64,000 bases of DNA from Bryoerythrophyllum caledonicum (taxonomy: Eukaryota > Streptophyta > Bryopsida > Pottiales > Pottiaceae), in the NCBI GenBank assembly GCA_963971425.1, contig OZ020522.1, positions 3,136,168 to 3,200,167 of the forward strand, read 5' to 3'. The notes under the pieces are model-generated. The model had not been told where the DNA came from and made no database searches. It saw nothing but the letters and a program-made list of their open reading frames with translations. Every line of letters begins with the position of its first letter. Position 1 is the stretch's first letter. Positions 29,045-39,600 of the stretch are shown here, in pieces. Position numbers and translations under genes: made by a program.

Positions 29045-30764
29045 TTATTTCCAGTTAGTTTTTGATTATGGTAAAGCCAAGATGTGGTAGTTGATGACAG
29101 GCTGGAGTTTTATGTATAATGTAGTAGGATTCACCACAACATTCAGTTAGCTGCACCATTTTAATAGTGGTGTATTGATTGTTCTTGAGATTTGATTTGT
29201 TATGTAGAGTGATTTTTAGTTATGTGTATTTCCATGGTACTCTAAATTTTATGTGTAGTGTAGGTACACTATATGATTTATATATGCTATAAGTTTTGAC
29301 TATTCATGAATATTTTCACCAATCATGTTAACAATGATCCCCCTATTTATTTAGTATTGATGGGTGTACTTTTAGTAAAAAAAAATTCATCAAAAATAAT
29401 AAGTTATAGCGCATTCAAATTATAAATTACCACTACACTAAACAAGAAATTTCACCTCTAGTGTTACAATTTCAACTCAATTGATGGCATATTATGCCAA
29501 TTCAAAGTATGAATTAGTTATGAATTTTCAAAGTGGTATGCAATGTTGAGCCCATTTGTGCCATGAGGCACCCTTCATAAGCATAGGCAAAAAGCATGGA
29601 CTCATGATCAATGCTAAACCTATATTTTGCAGTTGTGAATGAGTAAATGGGGTAGAAATGGGATCATTGCTAAAGCGGTCGAGATAGGAAAGTGGTAGTG
29701 AGCATCATCACCTAAATACATCAAATTCCATATCATTATGTTCAAATCTTTTTTAAAATCTAGAGAAAATAGTAGTAGATTAAAACTTCTATAATATTCC
29801 AAAAATGGAGCTAAGGCAGTCTTCTATTAACCCTTTCATGTCTAAGTGGACCACGAGGCCTCCAAGAATCTGTGAGAATAATAGATCATGTAAAACATCA
29901 CCTACACAACAAATAATTTCATTGCGACTCAATTTCACGTAAATGATTGTAGTTCCCCAATGCCTAGTACATCAATTGAGGACCAAAGAGATTTGGGTCC
30001 TTAATGGTCTTTCAACATATAGATCTCTAAATATATATAAATGTCAACCTAACTACTTAGATGTCATTAAAATGATCCTTTAATATTGTTAAGTTTCTCT
30101 CATCAACTCCAAGACAATTCTATGCCGCAAAATTTAATATCTTTTTTGTAACTTCTTACCCAACCACATCACCATCATGCATACAAAGTTATTTAGATTT
30201 ATTACAAAATTTGAAAATTTTCTACATCAACTTGACTAATGTATTATGGAATTTATAACAAGAAGCACATATGTTGGCATCATTGTAGATCTCGCAACTT
30301 CTTATACAAAATCCCATCCATGAGGGCACCTAGATCTCCCTCTTGCACTTTATAGAATGATCACACAGTGCAGTACACAACATGACTCTCACTGTTTAGG
30401 GAGCAAGGAATAACCTAGGCATCAAGTATGATGCGGATGAGCATAATATGGAAAATATAGAACACCTCTAAAATGCATAAAAGGTGAAAAACATAAGAAA
30501 AACCTTGAGTAGCAAACGAGGGGAAAATACCAAACCTCCTATGGAACATCAAATGTAAATGACTCAATCAGAAAGAAAAAAAAGGAAATCCAATAAGCAC
30601 AAAAGTAAGTCAATGGATTGATCATCATACAAATTCATGGTCCCTTTCACCAATTTGCCAACTACGAATTTTTCAGCTTATCATTGTTTACAAATACATG
30701 TTCAACCTTGAAGGCTCAGAAAAGGCACCTACTTTGATTTCTCACCCTACCAATATTGGTTCTA

Positions 30765-32114
30765 TCAAACCTCCTTGCAATCTTTTCTCTTCAAAATATT
30801 TTCAATTTGATACTTGTCATATTTTTTAATGTCTAATTGATATTTTCTAACAACAGCAGAATTACTTGAGAGGATTTCCATTATCTCTGGAAACAAAGGT
30901 CTCTTTGAACAATCCACATCCCAACATCTATTCAACAACTCCTTTATCCAACTGTCTACATATTTTGGAATTCTAGGCCTTGCTCCATGGATTACTAGAT
31001 CATAATCATTTCTACGATGACCTTCAAAAGGAAGTTTTCCTGCCAAGACCTCATAACATGTCATGCCGTAGCTATACACGTCTGATTCTTTGGAAAACAC
31101 CTTCATATCCTTGCTTGGAACCTTATTCTTCAAAGCTTGTAATATTTCTGGTGCCATGAAGAATCCAGTTCCAACAACTCCAATGGAGCACTCAAAGTCC
31201 GCCACATAATAGTTTGGTAAGGATCCATCCTCAAATTCACAAACCAACACATTCGATGCTTTGAGGTCCCTATGAAGAATGTTATGGTTGTGCAACCAAT
31301 TCATCCCAAGTGCAATCTCAAAAAAGATGCTTTCAACTTCATCTTTTGAAAATGGTCCGTGGTCATTTCCAATGTCCAACATCAGACGATCAATCCGGCT
31401 TCGCAAATCCTCATGCTCTTTCTCCATTACAAATGCAAACCTTCCATCTTGTAACAATGTCCCCAAAAATACATCACAATGAAACCGTGCTGGTGCAGGT
31501 AGACCACGCATCTGACGATCCTTACGCTTTGCACAGGATTGCAAGTATCCAAGGGGCCATTGACCTCGTAGTTCTCGCAAGCGGGTGCCCTCCTTGAACA
31601 CTTTCACAACCCACTCGCGTCCCTCCTCCAAATCATCCTCATTCTTCTTTGGATTCCTCCAAATGAACTTGGCGTGAAAGAGCTCAGCTTGTCCCCCCTC
31701 CGCAAACTTCTCCCCCATCTCCAACTCACCAACCCTCAACCACCTTGTGTCATAACCAAATGTCACAAAGAAATGACCCCAACTGGGATGCGACTGCAAT
31801 TCCTCAAACACTTGCCTATTCTCTTGCACCACTTCCTCATTGTCAAGGTCCGACTCCCACTCCGAGAGTTGGCTCCAATGTTCCTTGGAACGCTCAATTC
31901 GGTCTACAACATCACTCCCCTCCTTCCCACTCCTTATGGCCGGCTCCAAGCGCTCCCTGTCCTCATATCTACCATGGGCATGATCGGAGCTACTTCCGCG
32001 ATCAACTCCTGAAGCGGGAGGTGCCGTCTCATCCTGCCCGGACTCCATCGAGCCACCCCTCAAGTGAAGGGAAACATCACCCGAGTGGCGGACGCATGAG
32101 CATATATTCCCCAT
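30765..32114 (-). CDS. Protein kinase, array copy 3 (449 aa, apparently intact)
   Basis: The only fully open copy with its N terminus. The ATG at 32114 gives MGNICSCVRH: Gly2 with Cys5 and Cys7 fits N-myristoylation followed by palmitoylation, so a membrane location is likely. Residues about 20-110 are acidic and low-complexity, with SQLSEWESDLD. The kinase domain covers about 115-410: FAEGGQAELFHAK, WVVKVF, a long insert before the aC region (GTRLRELRGQWPLGYLQ), HRDLKASN, DFE, GTGFFMAPE, DVYSYGM and RCWDVDCSKRP. HRD and the VAIK-type Lys are present, so catalysis is possible despite DFE, but activity is unproven. Single exon, with telo-box motifs (AAACCCTAAA) in the 5' region near 32135. Divergent from the protease remnant. 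A TKL-type assignment rests on HRDLKASN and the RCW motif. Confidence 0.9.
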   Translation of the reverse strand: MGNICSCVRHSGDVSLHLRGGSMESGQDETAPPASGVDRGSSSDHAHGRYEDRERLEPAIRSGKEGSDVVDRIERSKEHWSQLSEWESDLDNEEVVQENRQVFEELQSHPSWGHFFVTFGYDTRWLRVGELEMGEKFAEGGQAELFHAKFIWRNPKKNEDDLEEGREWVVKVFKEGTRLRELRGQWPLGYLQSCAKRKDRQMRGLPAPARFHCDVFLGTLLQDGRFAFVMEKEHEDLRSRIDRLMLDIGNDHGPFSKDEVESIFFEIALGMNWLHNHNILHRDLKASNVLVCEFEDGSLPNYYVADFECSIGVVGTGFFMAPEILQALKNKVPSKDMKVFSKESDVYSYGMTCYEVLAGKLPFEGHRRNDYDLVIHGARPRIPKYVDSWIKELLNRCWDVDCSKRPLFPEIMEILSSNSAVVRKYQLDIKKYDKYQIENILKRKDCKEV

Positions 32115-33079
32115 CACTCCCCAACCAAATGCAGCCCTAAACCCTAAAACCCAACCTCAGATCGATGCACGTCCCCACGACCTGCACACGGAAACGATTC
32201 TCAATCTAAGGCCGCAAACGATGGCCTAACCACAAACACCACCGCATCCCAGCCAAACAGCGACCAGGGTTTCAGCAACCAGAAGCAACAGATCCGTAAC
32301 AGAAGACGATGCTAGGTTTAGGGTTTAGGGTTGAGGAGAAACACCGTACCTCACCCGCCACCAGACGCGGAACCAGCTTCCTGCGCTACCGAGTAAGACG
32401 ACAGCAACGCCGGCGATGGAAGAGCACCAGTCCAGGGGAAGCGCGAACCGTGAGTCGAAGAAGGCGAGCTGAGGGTTTGGAGAGCTCAACCTGGTTATTT
32501 ATTCCTCGACTCGACGGCGCACTCCGGATGAAGACACTGTAGACGGGAGCCTCTCGAACCCTGTTAGGGGCGGCTGAAAGATTCCTAGTGTCCCTTCCCC
32601 GACTAAGTCAACCCAGCCACCTTCCTCTCCCACTCTCAAGTCTTTCATCTTTTATGGAAGTCGGCATTTGGTCTCAGTGTGCATCGATCTTTCTGTGCTC
32701 AACATCCTGTGCAGATGTTCTTACAGGTCACTGGAGAGGTGTAGATCATGGGATTGGAAGCTGGATTTGGCAGGTGCTGAAGCAAGACAGTCTACGAGCA
32801 TGTTATGCAAGTCCCGTCCCTTATCAATCCCTTGCGTGGGATGTGACATCAGTTATTCATGAGCGATGTGCTTCCAGTTTTACTAGATTCTTGGAGCAAC
32901 ATCTATATATATATCTTCCTATACGTAATTGTTTTCAAATGTATTATCTTATTTTCGAGGTTCTTAATACTATTGAGATTTTCATTCATTTTCATGACAT
33001 TTAAAATCAGGATATCTTGGAGCGTCTTGAAGAAGTTGTGCGCAGACTTGTACCGATTACCTAGGTTATCTGGTTGTGA

Positions 33080-34225
33080 TTTTGGAGAGTGAATTTGGAG
33101 CTTGCAAGAACGCCTACACTTCCTCCGATGAGACTGTGTACGAGATACTTGTTCCCATTGATAAGCCTGAAATCCTGACAGAGGCGCTCCAGGTTCTGGC
33201 GGAGTTTAGCTCAGAGGTGTGCTAGCTCATTACCTAAACCCTAATCCCCGGCAGCGATCGAATTCCGTAGGAGCTCCTCAAGAAATAGTTAGGTTCTTTC
33301 TGCAGGTGCGAGCATCCGATGAGGATTTGGAGAAGGAGCGGGGTGTTGTGCTGGAGGAATGGAGGAAAGACAGAAATTCGTTCGGCTGGCTTCATAAGTT
33401 GTATTGGAAGCTCTTGATGGAGGGCTCTAAGGTATACAATTATTTTCATATTGAAAATTATATGCACAGCAATGTACATCTAGTTTGTCATGGCGCATTG
33501 CCCTGATTTTGCCGTAGTCAGTTGTTTCTGTTTCTCTATCATGGTGAAGAAGTACTTGAGCTCACAGCGTGAGTAATGCAGTATGCTGATTTGGATATGA
33601 GAAAGTTATAAGAAACGTATCTGCTCAGCAAGTGCGAGATTTCTATCGCCGTTGGTATCGACCAGAGAATATTGCAGTTGTTGCTGAAGGAGACTACAGG
33701 TAAAACCAATGGCTTACCTTTACATGAGAAATTTGTGCTACTATCCTTGTCATTTGCAGAGGTACTATTTTGTCTATGTCCACCATGCTAGTTTCAATGG
33801 TTCCGTGGAGAAAGTGAATATATGCACGTTTTATATACAGTTGCATAACAAGTGGGAAGCTAGTGCACATACTTGACAAGGTGATGGGCATTGGTATTTG
33901 ACAGATGACCTTTCTAAGGTGCATGTGGAGTACCCCTGATTTTTTTTCCCCAATCAATGAGATCGTAATTTACACTTATACATATTCCAAATGTGTATCT
34001 CCACTCTTTTGTAGAGATCGTGTTTGTCTTGTTTCTCATCAAATGTTGTGGTCTTGTAGCCTTGGACAAAGAAAGCGATTACCAGTGTAGATGCAATGAA
34101 AGCCTAATATCAATACTTCAATGATTGTTTCACAGACCCTTCCACTTATACAGTGATGATGGTTGGAGGCATCAACGCCAAGGAGGCATTGCCACTTACA
34201 GTGCAATATCTGGTAGTACACTGCC
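33080..34225 (+). pseudogene. M16 zinc-protease (PQQL-like) pseudogene, unit 3
   Basis: Begins as in the other units (YTSSDETVYEILVP, DEDLEKERGVVLEEWR, RPENIAVVA), then jumps at about 33690 from GGAGACT to CTACAGGTAAAACC. This deletes the middle of the gene, with a 4-bp overlap CTAC at the joint. Further on it carries an exon not seen in units 1 and 2: YFNDCFTDPSTYTVMMVGG followed by INAKEALPLTVQYL (about 34110-34215). That matches the later family region (DPTTYTVVMVGNIDP type). No HxxEH. It is non-functional. Confidence 0.8.
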
Positions 34226-34365
34226 CACATCTACGCATGCCCATAAAAAATTGATATTTAAAAAAAAGTAGTGTATTCTAAACAATGGACTACACTATCC
34301 AGTCGATGTTGTTATATCCATAGAGAACACTTTCCAGTCAAGTTCTTCCAATGTAATGTCAACCT

Positions 34366-34510
34366 AGATATTTCGACCATACACATGAAAGATATCTCAA
34401 CCATACACATAAAAGATATTTCGACCATACACATGAAAGATATCTCAACCATACACATAAAAGATATTTCGACCATACACATAAAAGATATTTCGACCAT
34501 ACACATAAAT
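34366..34510 (+). repeat. 24-bp minisatellite, about six units
   Basis: Six head-to-tail 24-bp units alternating GATATTTCGACCATACACAT and GATATCTCAACCATACACAT starts. Because 24 is a multiple of three, the array is open and would encode DISTIHMK or DISTIHIK repeats, but there is no sign of a gene around it. Confidence 0.85.
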
Positions 34511-36410
34511 GCACTAAGAATTTAATTATTATTTGAACTTTCCTCTAACTGTATGCTACCAAATTTAATTATTAATTGAAGTTTTCTATAACCGTATTCT
34601 TTTTCACATAATATGTTACTAACTTATTATGAAACTTATTTGCAATCGAGCAAAAACATTTCATCAGTTTTGTGCAAGTAAGAAGCATAAAAATTTATGA
34701 ACTTAATCTTACATCAATCTAAATATATCAAATAATAAAATAAATTTTATGACAAGAATTGTTGGATATATATGGTTTAAATTAAAATTTAATAATAAAT
34801 ATTTCAAATTTGGAATTTGGAATCAAATTATGAATCGAATTAGATGAAATCAAATTATGTCCCTTGGATGGAATTGAGCTCAAACCATAATTTTTCAAGA
34901 AGACACCCCTCACCATTAACCCTTCAATGCCCACAAGACCCAAAATGGGACTCTGGGGGTGTTAAATCTCAATTTGCATGAAATTCATGAGGAATGAGGT
35001 TGTGAAATTGGAAGTTCAGATTTGCGCACACATTACATGAACACTCTCCAAAATTGGAGTTATATAACTCATGGAACAGCTAGGAATACAACACACAATA
35101 CACCAAATACCTTAAAATACAAGGAATACCATGCCGCTTACTATGTCATATTTCATTCACATACAAAATGATTTTGGTCTTAAATTTTGATTGAAATTTG
35201 TCTTTGGGAGCTTCTTCATTTTTTGTGATTGTCAGCCTCTCTCATCGCATACCAAATTTTTGTTTTAATTTGTATAAGTTTGGAACCTTTTTGTATACAA
35301 TCAAATAGACAAAAGTCAAAAAATCATCAATAATCATGTATTAATGTTTTCTTGACCTACAATATGTCAATGCAAAGCTATCGACCTCTTTTATTCAAAA
35401 TACAAAAATTCTTGCAAGAATCTATTGATGCATAAAGTAGTATACCCTCCAAAGTCCACAATTTTTATTACCAATATATGGAAGTTTCAAACACTATAAT
35501 CTATTCCATCAACCATTGGATGTTGTGCAAATTTTCCCCAAAGTTTAGGTCATGGGTTGAGTTCAATTTTGTAAAGTTGGATACTGAAATTAGCCGTTCT
35601 ATCTCCATCAAAGTTTTAAGAAATCAGCACATATTTTGGTTTTGGAGACACATGACTTGGGCACTAAAGAGTTAAAAGAATTTTTTTTATTTTTTTTAAA
35701 CTAATAAAATGACATGATTTATGGATAAGAGCAAGTACAGTTAGAGATTAATTTATCATACCATGCTGAGATGTCTTGTGATGATTCGGTAAATCTTGTA
35801 GCATGCATGAAAGTACTAAAAAAATACACCTACACAAGCACTCATGAATGGACTATGGACGTCTCTTTATGGCATGCATGAATGTAATAGAAAAACACAC
35901 CCACACGTACACTTAAGAGTGGACTATGAATGTCACTTTTATGAAATATATATATATAGATATAGATATATATAATTTCAAACGCAAGGGAAATATCAAT
36001 GTCAATATGGACCAAAAAGTCAACTATCTAGAAAGATCAATTAGTTAAAATTAAAATCACAAGTAATTTTCAAATAAACCATATCATCTATGCAATTCAA
36101 TAGTTTAGGACATGCAAAATACTTGAAATAAGGATCTCTACCCAAAAAAAAAATCCTTACTCTAAACTCTAAATGGAAGGTTTTTCAATTCTATTTTTAA
36201 TTTTTTAGATTCAGATATGAATCTTTGTAGACCCATTGTTAGTAGACTCATTCATTCTTGTATTCATATCATCCACCCATCACTTGCTGCTAGCATTTCA
36301 GTAGTGCTTTAATTGCTAATCAAGTACAAGGTAATTGAAACTAACGAGTGAGACAAGGTGCATCAAACACATGAGACCATAATATGTCATGTATGGAAAT
36401 GATATTTACG

Positions 36411-36580
36411 GTACCAAAGGGTCGGATTTGGCACTGTACTGCCAAATATTTATCTAATCATAAAAATAGACGTATCAATATTTGTATTCTCTCCAAGTAA
36501 AAAACATATTTTTTTGAAAAATAATTTCCGACATTTTGGCATCCATTTTTATATTTATTTCCAAATCCGACCCTCGGTAC
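36411..36580. mobile_element. Small TIR element (MITE), 170 bp
   Basis: The left end starts GTACCAAAGGGTCGGATTTG; the right end, reversed, starts GTACCGAGGGTCGGATTTGG, one small indel apart. The interior is AT-rich and non-coding. I cannot define the target duplication. It lies about 120 bp before the first recognised exon of the unassigned gene. Confidence 0.65.
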
Positions 36581-36698
36581 AGAATTAGTTGGTTATGTTG
36601 TTCAAGAGAAAAGATTGAATAGAACTTTGTTGTTGAAGTTACCATTGGTAAGCGGGTAACATGTTTCTTGGCTTGCACCCATAAAAAGGGTTTTTCAG

Positions 36699-39600
36699 AA
36701 GCAAAATGTTGTGGTAAAGTACAACATCTTACCAGCTGAAGATGCAACTTTCTCAATTAAAACTGATATCTTTGAAATTCAAGCAGCAATGAAGGTCAGT
36801 CAATTAACACTTGTTCGTACTTTAAGTATTGATTTGTCACTGTTTTCTTTTCAGTACATGGATGTGAAATCAAATTACGTAGTTGCGTTCAATGTGCTGC
36901 AGCAATCGCGAGCTAAAAGCCGTGATCCAAAACTGGTCACGGATGAGTACAAGGACAATGCGGAGAACGTCTTCAAACACTATGACAATAAATTCTTCGA
37001 CATGGACGAGTTTCCGAAGAACAACTCCTTTGAGCAATCCATTCCAGTTCCAAACGCGGAAATACAGGTGGAAAAAAGGAAGATAAAAAGGGGGTTTTGC
37101 GTATTAGAGCTAATTGCGTATGTTTTTAATAAGATCTTAATTTTTTTGATATATAATATGCTTACGTGTTTTCTCTAAATAGTTATCAGATGTGGAAGAG
37201 GTAAACTAGTTTTAGTCGCCTTTGAAAAGGAAGAAGGAGAGAGGCCATGATCTCAGCCGCCTTTTTCCTCTTTAAGCTGATTACAAACTTTAGGTTAATT
37301 GAGGTTGATTTTAATAATTAAAATGATGAAGGAGGTCAAAACCTTGTTTCACTCCTTTGTGGCTTGATGTTTGCCTTGAGGTGTTTTTGAGTCTTGGGCC
37401 CATAACCGGTTTTGCGTCGCATTGTAAGTTCGGTTTGTGTTTAATTCCCTAGATCGGGTCTTTAAGAAAAAACTTTATTTCACTGAATGAAAGGTTTTGT
37501 GTTACACGTCGAGAACCGGGAGTTTGGCAAACTATAGGCTTCTGAATTTTGGATTATTGCGTTATCCGAGACAGGAATTATGGCAGTACTTTACCGAGTT
37601 GTACGAAAACTTCAACGAATTCAAGAGGTCCATAACAAGCCAGCTCCACAATCTGCAGGTAAGAAATGCAAGACATCGAATGAGGTTATGTGATTAGTTA
37701 CAGTTTCCTCGGGAATGGACGTGAAAATGCGTAATTTTGTCGTGGAAAGTGCACAGGAAGAAGTGCACGCACTGTCCTTCCACAATGGTAGCAAGAATGG
37801 TGGGATTTTCCCGCAGGCCGTTAAAGAGTCATTGCCATCCCAGGCTTACAATGACAATATTCAAGGTTCCATTACTATATTTCTTTCTAAATAACAATAC
37901 TACTTTGGGAAGAAATCTAAAATGAAGTTAAGAAAGTGGGTGAATGATCCACAATGGTGTGATGTTTGGATGTAATTATAGGGATTTTCATAGTTCTTGA
38001 CCTATTGTGATGGCATCCAACAACTGGGTGAAAGCACACTAGGATGTACCACTTTTGGTGTCGTAGTGTCACAAAATTGGAAAAAAACATTGTTTATTCA
38101 CTAGGGTTAATCGCCATTTGTAATCAATATTTGGTTTTATTCACTAAAATCACTAAAAAAAAACCGGGGAATTCCATCCCCAAAAAAAATTAAAAATTTC
38201 ACTTCTGTTGATTAGAAGGTTAAATCAACGAGATTGTACATGTGGGTATAATTTTTAAAATTTATTTTGATGTTGAAATAATTATAAATTCAAAATTAGG
38301 AATTTTTAGTGTCACAATGTCCCTCTTCTCAAGTTTAGCCTACCTATGAGATTCCTTGTAGAAGGAATTAAATAACAAAAAAAATTAGGCCTAAGTGTAG
38401 AATCAAGTTAACTTCTACCACCAACCAACCAAGATGTAGAAACTTTTTTTTCAAATTTTTGTTGAATTCTTTGTTTTTGCCCAAAAGTGTGCCGAAATTT
38501 TTGTTGTTGATATGGAACCATTGGATTTGTGGAAAACTCTTAAATTTTCAAGGGAAGCATGCTTTGCAATATGAACGCCACTTTGGATGGTCTTATAAGG
38601 ATCTATAGATTGGATTTGGGGTAAAGTGGACATTTATGAACTTTATAATTTTCATCATTAGAGTAAAATTCTCACAAATCACATTATATTGAAACCTTAT
38701 TTCTTCACAAGTAAATATTTTTCTATAATTAGCTGCTAAAGTTTCTATGTTATCCCTTAAGTTGGTGGTTATAAGCATTCTAAGCTGCTAAAATGTGTTA
38801 TAACATTGAGGATAAAAAATGAATCATGTTGTCTTACATGATTTTTTTCTAATTTGTTAAAATCAAGCATTGCAATGACATTAATGATTGATTGCTTGAT
38901 GACAGGTAAAAAAGAAACATGGGGTACAAACAAATCACAAGAGTTTGAGAAGGTGATTTTATCCGTTAATGCCCAAGCATCCACATATTGGACTATGAAC
39001 AAAATCTTTCTTTATAAATAATATTGTTCATGCGCAATGAACAAATCAAGAAGTCTTTCATCAACAATAATTACTTCCATCCATCCATTCTCTTAAAAGT
39101 ATTTTCATCTTTTTGCAACTTGAACATGGAGATGATTCAAATATTTTTTGCATTTTTCTACAACTAGATATTGAATCTCAAAGTGGGCATTTAGAATTTT
39201 TGTAGAATATGCAATTCCATAGAAGATCCTTGCCAATCCTGGTATGAGAAATGGATTTCAAGAAGCTGAGTGGAAGTCTAGATAATATAAGTATTTATAC
39301 AGTCTTTCAAAGCTACAATAAGATTACCTTGCTTTTGATTTTTAATACCACTATGTCCTCACTCTCGATAGCTAGTAGAACAATGGAAAAGTTTGGTGGT
39401 CTCTAAACTCAGGTTAAAAGTAGTATAAGTTGACTTTGAGAAGGAACTCTAACAAAAGGTCATGTTGTATAGTCTGCCTTTACATGAGTATTTGGTACAA
39501 CAACCATTCCATTATTACAGTCAAATTGCCCTCTTCACATTACACATTCCTAGACCAAAGCTATTTCATAATAACAAACAAGGTTGTTGTAGAGGGAGCT

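Larger units (their letters stand above)
29045..35945. repeat. Segmental duplication, unit 3
   Basis: Third copy. It begins at a point equal to about 9150 in unit 1 and 16980 in unit 2 (TTTCCAGTTAG), continues through 1.7 kb of collinear non-coding DNA, kinase copy 3 and the protease remnant, and ends with the AT-rich block shared only with unit 2 (about 34520-35945). The left 1.5 kb of units 1 and 2 is missing. Confidence 0.85.

Noticed and set aside
34366-34510. Possible CRISPR-like array
   Set aside because: The 24-bp units are contiguous with no unique spacers, and the host is a plant.
36699-36794. Callose synthase gene start
   Set aside because: Only a YNILP...EIQAAM resemblance over about 30 residues. 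The following exons do not continue the family, so I left the gene unassigned.
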